Shown here piece after piece: positions 15,581 to 24,688 of a stretch of DNA of 64,000 bases. The stretch lies in assembly GCF_010119975.1 (NCBI RefSeq), contig NZ_CP048222.1:6920501-6984500 (forward strand), in the 5' to 3' direction. This DNA comes from Rhodocytophaga rosea. Its GTDB lineage: Bacteria > Bacteroidota > Bacteroidia > Cytophagales > 172606-1. How positions within the stretch are numbered: the first letter of the stretch is position 1; each line of letters starts with the position of its first letter. Both the position numbers and the translations under genes were made by a program. The notes under the pieces were generated by a model that saw only the letters and a program-made list of their open reading frames with translations, ran no database searches and was not told where the DNA came from.

Positions 15581-18226
15581 CTAGTGACTATTATCCTCCC
15601 CGGCACATATTTCCAGCAACCGGGCAATTAAGCCTGTCCATCCGGTCTGGTGGGAAGCACCTAAGCCGCTTCCGGAATCTCCATGGAAATATTCATAAAA
15701 CAACACATAATCCCTGAAATAAGGATCAACTTGTGCTTTAATGTCATTTCCAAACACCGGCCTTTTTCCTTCTTTATCTTTCAGAAATATTTTTGACAGG
15801 CGTTTGGCCAGTTCAATAGTAATTTGCCGGATATTAATAAATGTACCTGAGCCAGTCGGATATTCTACTTTAAAGTCATCTCCATAATACTGATAAAAGC
15901 GCTCTAAAGATTCAATAATCAGATAATTTACCGGGAACCAGATGGGACCCCGCCAGTTGGAATTACCACCAAACATACCAGAATCTGATTCTCCTGGCTG
16001 ATAGGCTACTGTAAAAGAACTTCCATTGTTGCGGAAAACATAGGGGTGTTCCAGGTGGTATCTGGACAGCGCCCGTATTCCAAAATCAGACAAAAACTCT
16101 GTTTCGTCCAACATCCGTTTAAGCAGGCGTTTCATCCGGTGACCTCTGAGTAAGGAAAGTAAGTGCCTTTCTCCCCGGCCAGGTTCCTGCCAGCGTGAGA
16201 TTAAATTAGCCAGATCCGGGCGGTATTCGAGAAACCATTTCAGTCTGGTAGTAAATTCCGGCATGGTTTCAAACAGTTCGTGGTCGAGCACTTCTACGGC
16301 GAACAAGGGCACTAATCCTACCATGGAACGTACTTTTAACCGCTCTTGCTGGTGGTTGGACAAGTGCAATACATCGTAATAAAATTCATCATCATCGTCC
16401 CACAAACTAAAGTCTTGTTCTCCGATGTTGCGCATGGCTCCGGCGATATACAGGAAATGTTCAAAAAACTTGGTGGCGAGGTTCTGATATAGTGATTTTT
16501 TTTTCGCCAGTTCCAATGCGATACGCATCAGGTTGAGTGAATACATCGCCATCCAGCTGGTGCCATCTGCCTGTTCAATATAGCCGCCAGTGGGAAGTTC
16601 TGAACTCCGGTCGAATACGCCGATATTGTCTAGTCCAAGAAATCCGCCCTGAAAAATATTATTGCCGTCTTTGTCTTTCTGGTTCACCCACCAGGTAAAA
16701 TTGAGCAGCAGTTTATGAAAAATAGCTTCCAGAAAATCTGTATCACCAATTCCGTTATTCCGCTTTTGTTCCATCCGGTATACCCGCCAGGTTGCCCAGG
16801 CATGTACCGGCGGATTTACATCACTAAAGTTCCATTCATAGGCCGGAAACTGGCCATTGGGATGCATATACCACTCACAGGTAAGCAGGGTAAGCTGTTC
16901 TTTGGCAAAATACGGATCAACAATAGCCAGGGGAATACAATGAAAAGCCAGATCCCAGGCCGCATACCAGGGATATTCCCACTTATCAGGCATGGAAATA
17001 ATATCTGCATTGTTGAGATTGAACCAGGCGTTGTTCCGTCCATTTTTCCGCTCGGGTGGGGGAGTAGGCATCGCCGGGTCACCATTCAGCCACTGCGGTA
17101 CATCGAAATAATAAAATTGTTTGCTCCACAGCATTCCTGCCAGGGCCTGCCGGTGAACTTGTCTGGCATCTTCGCTGGTGAATTTAGTCTGAAGTCCGGC
17201 ATAAAAGGCATCTGCTTCCTGTTGACGAGCTTTAAAAATGGATGAAAAATCCTTGAATGGTTTTTTGAGCATCTGCTTCTCCAGACGAAGACGGATTACC
17301 TTGGATTCGCCAGCCGCCACACTCATCTCAAAATTGATAGCGGCTTTTGTGCCTTTTTTATCCGGATGAACAGCCTGATGATTGTTATTGATCAGATATT
17401 CATGGATGCCATCTTTGAAATAGCCGTTTTCTGTATGTTGCCCATACAAACGTTCTGTATTGGTTTCATTCTCACAAAATAAGATCTGGCCTTCCGGCTC
17501 TATATGCAGGAATAATTCTCCTAGTTTCTCATGTTTAACCTCAATCACGCCGGTATTACTTACAAAGAGCAGCGGTTTATAATGGTCATAGCCCCATGCC
17601 CAGGTATTGCGGAACCAGAGTTGAGGAATTACATGCAGCGCAGCTTCTTCTGGTCCCCGGTTGTGAATGGTAATTTGAATGAGTATATCCTCTACATCAG
17701 CTTTGGCGTACTCAATGAATATGTCGAAATATTTATCCTGGTCGAAAGTACCAGTATCCACCAGGTTATACTCCAGCTCATGTTTACCCCGTCGGCGGTT
17801 TTCCTCTACCAGCCTTTGATAAGGAAAAGCTTCCTGTGGATATTTATAAAGCATTTTCATGTAGGAATGTGTAGGCGTATTATCCAGGTAGTAATAATAT
17901 TCCTTTACATCTTCTCCATGGTTTCCTTCTCCATTGGCAAGCCCAAACAAGCGTTCTTTCAGAATCGGGTCTTTTTTATTCCAGAAACCAAGGGCAAAAC
18001 AAAGCAACTGACCATCATCGCAAATGCCACCAATGCCTTCTTCGCCCCAGCGGTAAGCTTTGCTCCGGGCCATATCATGGGTAGAATACGCCCAAGCATT
18101 TCCATTGGCACTGTAATCTTCCCGAACGGTACCCCATTGCCGTTCCGACACATAGGGTCCGAATTTTTTCCATTTTTTTATTCCCTGGTTGCTTTCGTCG
18201 AGTCTTTGATGTTCGCGTTTGGCCAT
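15581..18226 (-). CDS. GH63-like (MGH1-type) glucosidase
   Basis: An 881-residue cytosolic protein without a signal peptide, starting MAKREHQRLDESNQGI. The N-terminal beta-sandwich half (WAYSTHDMARSKAYRWGEEG; FGLANGEGNHGEDVKEYYYY; NTPTHSYMKMLYKYPQ) is followed by an (alpha/alpha)6 barrel (WEYPWYAAWDLAFHCIPLAI; YEWNFSDVNPPVHAWATWR; PTGGYIEQADGTSWMAMYSL; MFGGNSNWRGPIWFPVNYL). This is the layout of bacterial GH63-like alpha-glycosidases. The C-terminal HGDSGSGLGASHQTGWTGLIA motif is characteristic. The substrate is probably an alpha-glucoside or glucosylated osmolyte, but cannot be fixed. It has no close operon partner; the 233-bp upstream region holds an inverted repeat pair. Confidence 0.88.
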   Translation of the reverse strand: MAKREHQRLDESNQGIKKWKKFGPYVSERQWGTVREDYSANGNAWAYSTHDMARSKAYRWGEEGIGGICDDGQLLCFALGFWNKKDPILKERLFGLANGEGNHGEDVKEYYYYLDNTPTHSYMKMLYKYPQEAFPYQRLVEENRRRGKHELEYNLVDTGTFDQDKYFDIFIEYAKADVEDILIQITIHNRGPEEAALHVIPQLWFRNTWAWGYDHYKPLLFVSNTGVIEVKHEKLGELFLHIEPEGQILFCENETNTERLYGQHTENGYFKDGIHEYLINNNHQAVHPDKKGTKAAINFEMSVAAGESKVIRLRLEKQMLKKPFKDFSSIFKARQQEADAFYAGLQTKFTSEDARQVHRQALAGMLWSKQFYYFDVPQWLNGDPAMPTPPPERKNGRNNAWFNLNNADIISMPDKWEYPWYAAWDLAFHCIPLAIVDPYFAKEQLTLLTCEWYMHPNGQFPAYEWNFSDVNPPVHAWATWRVYRMEQKRNNGIGDTDFLEAIFHKLLLNFTWWVNQKDKDGNNIFQGGFLGLDNIGVFDRSSELPTGGYIEQADGTSWMAMYSLNLMRIALELAKKKSLYQNLATKFFEHFLYIAGAMRNIGEQDFSLWDDDDEFYYDVLHLSNHQQERLKVRSMVGLVPLFAVEVLDHELFETMPEFTTRLKWFLEYRPDLANLISRWQEPGRGERHLLSLLRGHRMKRLLKRMLDETEFLSDFGIRALSRYHLEHPYVFRNNGSSFTVAYQPGESDSGMFGGNSNWRGPIWFPVNYLIIESLERFYQYYGDDFKVEYPTGSGTFINIRQITIELAKRLSKIFLKDKEGKRPVFGNDIKAQVDPYFRDYVLFYEYFHGDSGSGLGASHQTGWTGLIARLLEICAGEDNSH

Positions 18227-18241
18227 TGGTAAATGTAATGT

Positions 18242-18373
18242 AAAATTGATAGTTGAAAGTTGAAAATGAAGTTTGCAGGTTGTAATTATAATTACAGATG
18301 ATACCTACAGGGATTCGATACCCGAATTTAACTAATACACTTCGTGATAAATTATCATTTTTCAATTATCAAT
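18242..18373. repeat. Inverted AATTGATAGTTGAAAG / TTTCAATTATCAATT pair
   Basis: The left arm (18242-18270) carries AATTGATAGTTGAAAGTTG and the right arm (18340-18373) carries TTTTTCAATTATCAATTCG. The spacer of about 70 bp contains no gene. The pair sits directly upstream of the glucosidase start. Confidence 0.65.
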
Positions 18374-18459
18374 TCGATCTTTTATGAAAATTAATCTTAA
18401 ACAATTGCATTATTATTAATTATTCTAAAATCAGATTTTGAATTTTTTTGAATTAAGTG

Positions 18460-18822
18460 TTATAAGATGAATAGTATGATGAGAAATGGAATAACAAATA
18501 AGAAAATTGCTAAATTTTTGCTAAAAGATGTGCTTACTCTTTCATCATAACTGCTTACAATATGTTTATACCTTTCATTAGTTAGAAAGTACCAATTATT
18601 AAAGTAGTAAATTCCTGCTGTGAGTACGAAGAAAAAGAATCCATAAAGGGAATGCGAACGTAGAAATTTTTCTATGCCAGATACATGCAAAATTAAGACT
18701 ATGGAAAATAATACAAACACAGAAAATAATGTAGACGCTACTGTATGATTATTATCAATTTCCTTCTTAATTGATTGGTTGAGTTTGTAAAAACAGTAAA
18801 ATAAATAGTTATATATTTTCAT
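18460..18822 (-). CDS. Hypothetical membrane protein
   Basis: A 120-residue protein starting MKIYNYLFYCFYKLNQSIKK with three hydrophobic segments (about 29-46 VASTLFSVFVLFSIVLIL; about 60-80 GFFFFVLTAGIYYF; about 103-120 LAIFLFVIPFLIILFIL at the very C-terminus). No family is recognised. The low GC and phenylalanine-rich composition differ from its neighbours and suggest a recently acquired or fast-evolving gene. It stands alone. Confidence 0.6.
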   Translation of the reverse strand: MKIYNYLFYCFYKLNQSIKKEIDNNHTVASTLFSVFVLFSIVLILHVSGIEKFLRSHSLYGFFFFVLTAGIYYFNNWYFLTNERYKHIVSSYDERVSTSFSKNLAIFLFVIPFLIILFIL

Positions 18823-18876
18823 TTGTTAAAGTATGCTCTGCACTCTTTGCTAAATATACATACAATATTAAATAAA

Positions 18877-20430
18877 CTATTTTCTCAATGAGCGCATATA
18901 AGCCACAACAGCCATACGTATATCATTCCGCATATCCGACTTGTTGCTGGCATCCGGCTCGTAGATGTGGAGAATATCCGGATTTCCGGCTTTCAGAAAT
19001 TCCAGGTTGCTTTCCAGGCCGGTGAGCAGGTAATCGGAGAGCGCCACCCGGTAAGTTTTGTTCGGATTAAGAAGTTTTCCATCGATATACCATTTGCCTT
19101 GAGTGGCTTCAAATTCAGCTTTATCGGTTTGCAGATAGCCGCCAATACCAACGTTTTTCATACCAATGGTAAGCACTTTTTCCAGCAATGTTCCTTTCAT
19201 ATCTGCCTCCAGGATACGGCCGGCAAAGGGTAAAGTCCGCAGAATGTCGTATTGAGTAATGGTGCCAGATAGCTGATCATCTACCCGGACAGAGCCACTA
19301 TTGAGCATGGCTACTTCACTTTGGGGAGCAGCCGCAGAAATGGCTTTTGCAATCAGTTTGCCCAGATTGGTGGGCTCATACCTCATATGGCTTTCACGGC
19401 CTTCCAGTGGTTCAGTGGTAACAAAGATCGCTTCATGCGGATCAAAGCCTAATTCTTTAAAACTTTGGTCAGCAATTCCAGTCCATTTGCTTACAACGCC
19501 TTCGGTCACTGGCTCAGGAGTGATTGTCTGGTCTACCGACTGTAAGGTGGATTGAATGGAAAGCTGGCGGCTGGTTTTGTTGTATTTCAGGGTGTGTACA
19601 TATACCGATTTTGCATTGGCATCGGCTTTGGCGACTATGGCAGTTCCAACGGTATCATAACTATTGGTATGTTCATGTCCACCCATAAGGAGCCGTATTC
19701 CCTGGTTTTGCTTGCTCACTTCTATATCATCTTCAATATCCAGGTGGGTAATGGCGACTACAAAATCAGCCTGGGATTGTAAGCTTTGATAGGCTTGAGT
19801 AGCTTCGGTTTTGAAATCAGTATATTCAGCAAATTTTACTTTATTGGAGGGAATGGTTAAGCCCAGTACGCCGATTTTTATTTGCGTACCATCCTCATCT
19901 CTGGCCTCCAGTACCATCGTTTTGGGAACAGGTTTGGCCTGAGCTCCGCTGGTAAAAGGTTGAGTGCTAGTACCGGTTTTATGTGATACATTAGAGGAAA
20001 CCCATTGAAAAGTAGATTCCTGCAAGCGGTTTAAGAGTTCTTCTTCCTTAATGTCGAATTCATGGTTGCCAAACGTAACCAAATCTACACCAGCGGCATT
20101 CATCACCTCTACCATTTGCCTTCCCCGGATGCGGCTACCTTCATAGGTCATGTTGCCAATAACAGATGGATTCAGAAAATCGCCTGCCATTACTGCATAG
20201 GTATTGGGATTACGCTGAAGCAATTGTTTTTTTATTGCCGCTACCCTGGCCATTCCGCCTACTCTGCCACCTTCCAGGGGTGCAATTTCATACACATCGT
20301 TCATTTGCAGAAAAACTACCTCAATCTGGTTATCATCGCCTGTAGTGGCAACAGGAACTTTGGTTGGTTTGCAGGAGAAACAGAAAAGGAGAAGTAGACT
20401 GTATAAAAGTTTGGTAGAAGATAAATTCAT
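18877..20430 (-). CDS. Bifunctional metallophosphatase / 5'-nucleotidase lipoprotein
   Basis: A 517-residue protein with a lipoprotein signal (LLYSLLLLFCFSCKP, lipobox Cys at about 18). The N-terminal metallophosphatase domain has VVFLQMNDVYEIAPLEGG, VMAGDFLNPS, TFGNHEFDIKEEEL, THLDIEDD and LMGGHEHTN as metal-binding motifs. The C-terminal 5'-nucleotidase domain has TNLGKLIAKAISAAAP, AMLNSGSVRVDDQLSG and ITQYDILRTLPFAGRI. The NDVYE variant of the first motif is common in this subgroup. It should be anchored in a membrane, facing the periplasm or outside, releasing phosphate and nucleosides from nucleotides. Confidence 0.92.
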   Translation of the reverse strand: MNLSSTKLLYSLLLLFCFSCKPTKVPVATTGDDNQIEVVFLQMNDVYEIAPLEGGRVGGMARVAAIKKQLLQRNPNTYAVMAGDFLNPSVIGNMTYEGSRIRGRQMVEVMNAAGVDLVTFGNHEFDIKEEELLNRLQESTFQWVSSNVSHKTGTSTQPFTSGAQAKPVPKTMVLEARDEDGTQIKIGVLGLTIPSNKVKFAEYTDFKTEATQAYQSLQSQADFVVAITHLDIEDDIEVSKQNQGIRLLMGGHEHTNSYDTVGTAIVAKADANAKSVYVHTLKYNKTSRQLSIQSTLQSVDQTITPEPVTEGVVSKWTGIADQSFKELGFDPHEAIFVTTEPLEGRESHMRYEPTNLGKLIAKAISAAAPQSEVAMLNSGSVRVDDQLSGTITQYDILRTLPFAGRILEADMKGTLLEKVLTIGMKNVGIGGYLQTDKAEFEATQGKWYIDGKLLNPNKTYRVALSDYLLTGLESNLEFLKAGNPDILHIYEPDASNKSDMRNDIRMAVVAYMRSLRK

Positions 20431-20479
20431 GGTTGAATGTTCATTAATGGTGCCATAAAGCTTGCAGCAATGTAGTAAA

Positions 20480-20519
20480 AATAGTAAGACACCGGTTTAT
20501 AGGCCAGTGTCTTACTATT
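20480..20519 (-). terminator. Rho-independent terminator of the sialate O-acetylesterase gene
   Basis: AATAGTAAGACAC (20480-20492) and GTGTCTTACTATT (20507-20519) form a perfect 13-bp stem. Read on the minus strand, it is followed by a short T run (TTTTTAC). It lies just 3' of the gene ending at 20534. Confidence 0.8.
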
Positions 20520-20533
20520 CTATTCATCAGCGT

Positions 20534-22525
20534 TTACTTTTTACTAATTGTTAAGCCAGGCCAATCATCGGTGCGGAAGGGGGAAGCTGGCAAACCTTCT
20601 TTATTGAACAGATTAGCCTTTGACGGATTGTTTGACCAGGCATACCGCACCCCCACCGGATTTGTCACCTGACTGCTGGATACTACTACTGTATTTCCTT
20701 CAATTCTGGCATCTGCCCACACAAATTGTTTATCAGGGCCGGCAATCGCAAATTCTTTTAACACTCCGCCTTTTACCACTAGTCCACCTCCAATATTGTT
20801 GAAAGTAAGCACAATCTTATTGCCATCTGTTTTCATGGATGTATAGGTTGGGCCGGAAAAAACCACATTATCCTGATAGGCTACTTTTTGTGCAGACAGT
20901 GCCAGCCGGTGTCCTACATCCTGCTTATTTCTGGGATGAATATCGTTGGCATCCCCTATATCAATAATTACAGCCATACCTGTTTTAGGCAAGGAAAGTG
21001 TCATCGATTGGGCTTCCCGGAGTTCTGCCCAATCGCTTTCTACCGGTTGCTGTTCTACTTTCATAAAATTAGCGAGCTGGACAAACAGAAAAGGAAAATC
21101 CTGTTTCCATTGCGCCCGCCAGTCTTTGATCATAGCCGGGAATAAAGTCCGGTACTGATAGGCCCGTCCGGCATTGCTCTCACCCTGGTACCAGATGGCT
21201 CCTTTGATGGCATAGGGCACCAGGGGTGCAATCATGGCATTGTACAGTACCGCTGGGGAATTCTGGTTATACAGTACTTTAGGTTTAGCAGGCATCTGGG
21301 AAATATCTAAAGCGGTCTGGTATTGCCATTGGTCAGCTAAAGAAACAATTTGTTTTTCACCGGAGATAAGTTGCATGTCTTTTTCTTCGCCATAGATTCC
21401 ACCGCCACCACCAGTATCAATTACCCTTACAGTAATTACATTTTTACCGGCTTTTACCAGTGTCGCGGGAACTGTATATTTTCTGGCTATATTGTAGGCA
21501 TTGGTAGTACCGACAAATACGCCGTTAAACCAGGTGCTGTCTACATCATCAATCGAGGCCAGGTGTAAAGTGAGTTCTTTCCCGGCTTCTGTTTCGGGTA
21601 TCATTACTTCTTTTCGGAACCAGACAATCCCGTCATAATCTGGCAAACTGCCACTCTCCCACAATCCGGGAAGTTTCATGGCAGGCCAGTTGGTGGGAGT
21701 AAATTCCGTAGCATTCCATTTAGGAGAGGCCGCATATCCCCGGTCAGCACCGGATACAGAGTTTTGCCATTCTTTTAATTTTGTTTCATAGGTCTTCATT
21801 TCATCCTGAATGGCGGTGCCCCTGGTCGTCATATCATCTACCACTTTGCCATATTCCGGAAACGCTTTTAAGGCTTGTGTACTTGTCCAGGATTCGGAGG
21901 GAGTGCCGCCCCATTCAGAAGTGATCAAGCCAATAGGAACTTTGTATTTCTGGTGCAATTCCCTGGAAAAGAAATAGCCGACTGCCGAAAACTTTCCGGC
22001 ATTTTCAGAGCTGCAAACCTTCCAGCCATCGCTTTCAAAGTCAGTTTGAGGCGTAAAGGCAATGTTGTTTTTTACATCCAGTACCCGGATCTGCGGATAG
22101 TTAGCATTGGCAATTTCCTGTTCAAAGTTATTTACCGTCCAGGATAAGTTCCATTCCATATTCGATTGCCCGGAAGCCAGCCAGACATCGCCAAACAATA
22201 TATCTTTGATGGTGATCGTATTTTTTCCCGCGACTGTCATCTCATAAGGACCACCAGCTTTCATAGCAGGCAAACTGATCATCCATTTGCCATTGGCATC
22301 TGGGGTAGCGGTATATTTTTTCCCCTGGAAGGTGATTGTCACCTTTTCTCCGGTATCTGCCCATCCCCAGACAGGCAGTTTAGTATCCCGCTGCAATACC
22401 ATATGATCTCCCACCAGTTTTGGCAAACGCACATCGGCAAGGGCGGAAAATGCAAATAAGATCAAAATGATTACTAAACCAGATTTAAGAATTTTAACAA
22501 GAATTTTAACAAGACTTTTTACCAT
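20534..22525 (-). CDS. Secreted sialate O-acetylesterase (SGNH type)
   Basis: A 663-residue protein with a signal peptide (hydrophobic segment SGLVIILILFAFSALA before ADVRLPKLVGDHMVLQ). The nucleophile motif is WLASGQSNMEWNLSW. A jelly-roll insertion (TLHLASIDDVDSTWFNGVFVG) follows, and the catalytic Asp-His region is IGDANDIHPRNKQDVGHRLA. GAIWYQGESNAGRAYQY is also a family signature. It removes O-acetyl groups from sialic acids or other glycans in the periplasm or outside the cell. The MFS gene upstream suggests a glycan-use locus, though spacing argues against a tight operon. The terminator is at 20480-20519. Confidence 0.92.
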   Translation of the reverse strand: MVKSLVKILVKILKSGLVIILILFAFSALADVRLPKLVGDHMVLQRDTKLPVWGWADTGEKVTITFQGKKYTATPDANGKWMISLPAMKAGGPYEMTVAGKNTITIKDILFGDVWLASGQSNMEWNLSWTVNNFEQEIANANYPQIRVLDVKNNIAFTPQTDFESDGWKVCSSENAGKFSAVGYFFSRELHQKYKVPIGLITSEWGGTPSESWTSTQALKAFPEYGKVVDDMTTRGTAIQDEMKTYETKLKEWQNSVSGADRGYAASPKWNATEFTPTNWPAMKLPGLWESGSLPDYDGIVWFRKEVMIPETEAGKELTLHLASIDDVDSTWFNGVFVGTTNAYNIARKYTVPATLVKAGKNVITVRVIDTGGGGGIYGEEKDMQLISGEKQIVSLADQWQYQTALDISQMPAKPKVLYNQNSPAVLYNAMIAPLVPYAIKGAIWYQGESNAGRAYQYRTLFPAMIKDWRAQWKQDFPFLFVQLANFMKVEQQPVESDWAELREAQSMTLSLPKTGMAVIIDIGDANDIHPRNKQDVGHRLALSAQKVAYQDNVVFSGPTYTSMKTDGNKIVLTFNNIGGGLVVKGGVLKEFAIAGPDKQFVWADARIEGNTVVVSSSQVTNPVGVRYAWSNNPSKANLFNKEGLPASPFRTDDWPGLTISKK

Positions 22526-22612
22526 AATTAATAAAAGTTTAAGAGTAACTTGGAAGCCTTATTATTTATATCAGTAATTTATTATAAGACTTATTTAAAA
22601 GTATATAATGCT

Positions 22613-23074
22613 CTAAAATTCAGGAATGAGATCTTCTAGAGATTTGTTGCTTATATTTTCATTTTGAGTGATTTTGGTTTTTTGTTCCTCTCTTCCTTCG
22701 GCTTTCCAGAGTGTTATAGTATGAACAGAGACAAATTTACTAGACTTAATTTTCTTAGATGGAAAGAGGTTATCAAGATCAGCCCAAATGGTAATTTGTA
22801 GTTTTTTCAATTTAAACAAATCGCACTCGTGGTTCTGAAAATGTAATGGCAACCAATCAATATAATCGGTTAATAATTGTATGCTTTCTTCTGAGGAAGC
22901 TTCTTTAGGTTCTATTTTTTTGTTTATAAAGTCAAATACAGCGAAAGGTTTTATTCCCATTCTGTGCAAACGAAGCAGTACATTTATAGCTAATTTTGGA
23001 CTCTTCATATAGTCGATACTTTGAAATGAGTAAGCAAAATTATGTATAGCAGATTTATAATTTTTGTACTTCAT
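22613..23074 (-). CDS. Hypothetical protein
   Basis: A 153-residue soluble protein starting MKYKNYKSAIHNFAYSFQSI. No signal or membrane segment is present. The first 60 residues contain a helical hairpin-like region (KSPKLAINVLLRLHRMGIKP), the remainder is mixed. The composition is Lys/Ile-rich and the GC lower than in neighbouring genes. I recognise no family. It lies between the acetylesterase and the MFS transporter genes in the same direction. Confidence 0.6.
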   Translation of the reverse strand: MKYKNYKSAIHNFAYSFQSIDYMKSPKLAINVLLRLHRMGIKPFAVFDFINKKIEPKEASSEESIQLLTDYIDWLPLHFQNHECDLFKLKKLQITIWADLDNLFPSKKIKSSKFVSVHTITLWKAEGREEQKTKITQNENISNKSLEDLIPEF

Positions 23075-23127
23075 CTTTCTGTATCTATACGATAAAACAA
23101 TATTTACATCACAAGTATAAACTCAAA

Positions 23128-24420
23128 TTATACTCCCTCTAATTTCGCCTTTTCCAACTTAGGAACCAGCAGATGAATCACCAGCAGGGCAAACAGATAG
23201 CCGGTACCAGCAATGGTGAAAATGATCATATAACTACCGGTATATTCCAGAATAAAGCCCACAATTTTTGCAATAAACATTCCGCCCACCGCTCCCAGCA
23301 TGCCACCAATCCCTACCACTGAGCCAACGGCATGGCGGGGGAACATATCGGAAGTAAGCGTATATAAATTAGCCGACCAGCCCTGGTGCGCCGAAGTAGC
23401 CAGACTGATCAAGGCTACTATTGCCCATAAACTAGTTACCTGAGAGGCAAAAACCATGGGGACTACTGAAATAGCACAGATGAGCATCGTAGTTTTACGG
23501 GCACGATTGGCATCCCAGCCTTTTTTCATCAGAAACGAAGAAAACCAGCCTCCAGCTACACTGCCTACATCCGAAACCAGGTAAATGATAATAATAGGTA
23601 ATGCTACCCCTTTCAGGTCTAAGCCATAGTTTTTATTCAGAAAGTCAGGGAGCCAGAACAGGTAGATCCACCAGATGGGGTCTGTCATAAATTTGCCTAA
23701 AGCAAAAGCCCAGGTCTGACGGTGAGGAATCAGTTTAATCCAGGGAGTTTTCACCACAGGTTCTTCAGCATCACTGCGGATATAATCGAGTTCAGCTTTG
23801 CTGAGCTGACTATGTTTCTCCGGGCGGTCGTACATTACCCACCAGACGATCAGCCACAAAAATCCGATGGCCCCGGTAGCGATAAATGCCCATCGCCAGC
23901 TGAGGCTCAGCGTAAGCCAGGCCACAATAGGAGGGGCCAGAATAGCGCCTACATTGGTGCCAGCATTAAAAATTCCTGTCGCAAAGGAACGTTCCTTTTT
24001 GGGAAACCACTCTGCGATGGTTTTAATACAAGCCGGAAAGTTGCCGGCTTCCCCCAAGCCAAGTCCGAATCTGGCTATACCAAAACCGGTGGCTGATTTT
24101 GCCAGGGCATGGGCCATGGCAGTGATGCTCCAGAAAATAAGGGCAAAAGAAAATCCTTTTTTGGTGCCGAACTTATCCATGATCCAGCCCATAAACAAAA
24201 AACCAATGGCATATGCGGCCTGAAAAGCAACTACTATATTGCTATACTGAATTTCTGTCCAGCCCAGTTCCTGCTCTAAGGTGGGTTTTAATAAACCCAA
24301 TACCTGCCTGTCGATATAGTTGATGGTAGTGGCAAAAAAGAGGAGGGCACAGATCCGCCATCGGTAATTGCCAATCGCTGTGTGTACAGGCTGAATTTTT
24401 GTGGGATTTTCAAGTTGCAT
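23128..24420 (-). CDS. MFS transporter, hexuronate/anion:cation symporter type
   Basis: A 430-residue permease with about 12 membrane segments. ACS-family hallmarks are INYIDRQVLGLLKPTLEQEL in TM1, FLFMGWIMDKFGTKKGFSF (the DxxG-type loop between TM2 and TM3), GEAGNFPACIKTIAEWFPKK, and FNAGTNVGAILAPPIV in TM5. This group includes ExuT and sugar-acid transporters. The substrate is probably a hexuronate or related acid sugar. It has no catabolic enzyme next to it. The 268-bp upstream gap carries the perfect 26-bp-stem hairpin at 24519-24583. Confidence 0.9.
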   Translation of the reverse strand: MQLENPTKIQPVHTAIGNYRWRICALLFFATTINYIDRQVLGLLKPTLEQELGWTEIQYSNIVVAFQAAYAIGFLFMGWIMDKFGTKKGFSFALIFWSITAMAHALAKSATGFGIARFGLGLGEAGNFPACIKTIAEWFPKKERSFATGIFNAGTNVGAILAPPIVAWLTLSLSWRWAFIATGAIGFLWLIVWWVMYDRPEKHSQLSKAELDYIRSDAEEPVVKTPWIKLIPHRQTWAFALGKFMTDPIWWIYLFWLPDFLNKNYGLDLKGVALPIIIIYLVSDVGSVAGGWFSSFLMKKGWDANRARKTTMLICAISVVPMVFASQVTSLWAIVALISLATSAHQGWSANLYTLTSDMFPRHAVGSVVGIGGMLGAVGGMFIAKIVGFILEYTGSYMIIFTIAGTGYLFALLVIHLLVPKLEKAKLEGV

Positions 24421-24518
24421 AAGGCAATAGATGTAATATTGGTAGCTGGGAATATCGAAAAAAATGCTCAGGATACCTTATGTACTTGTGGAAAATAATT
24501 TTTTGCATCACTTTTTAA

Positions 24519-24583
24519 GTAATGGCGCTATCTTTTATAAGGATGTGTTTGCAAAAAATCCTTATAAAAGATAGCGCCATTAC
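24519..24583. repeat. Perfect hairpin: 26-bp arms, 13-nt loop
   Basis: The left arm (24519-24544) begins GTAATGGCGCTATC and the right arm (24558-24583) ends GATAGCGCCATTAC. All 26 positions pair. The loop is GTGTTTGCAAAAA. It lies 105 bp past the stop of the minus-strand T9SS gene and about 99 bp before the MFS start. It has no T run on either side, so it is not a standard rho-independent terminator, although it would block or mark transcript ends. Confidence 0.9.
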
Positions 24584-24688
24584 AGAGTACTGGTGGATAA
24601 ACAGCCTTCACATGAGGCATATTACAATTTTGTAAAATAAGCCGGTAGCGAACTTTTTTGTTTTAAAAGTGATATTTTTTAAAACCAC

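Noticed and set aside
17531-18232. 233-codon frame antisense to the GH63-like glucosidase
   Set aside because: It mirrors a well-supported glycoside hydrolase; long antisense frames are expected in this codon usage.
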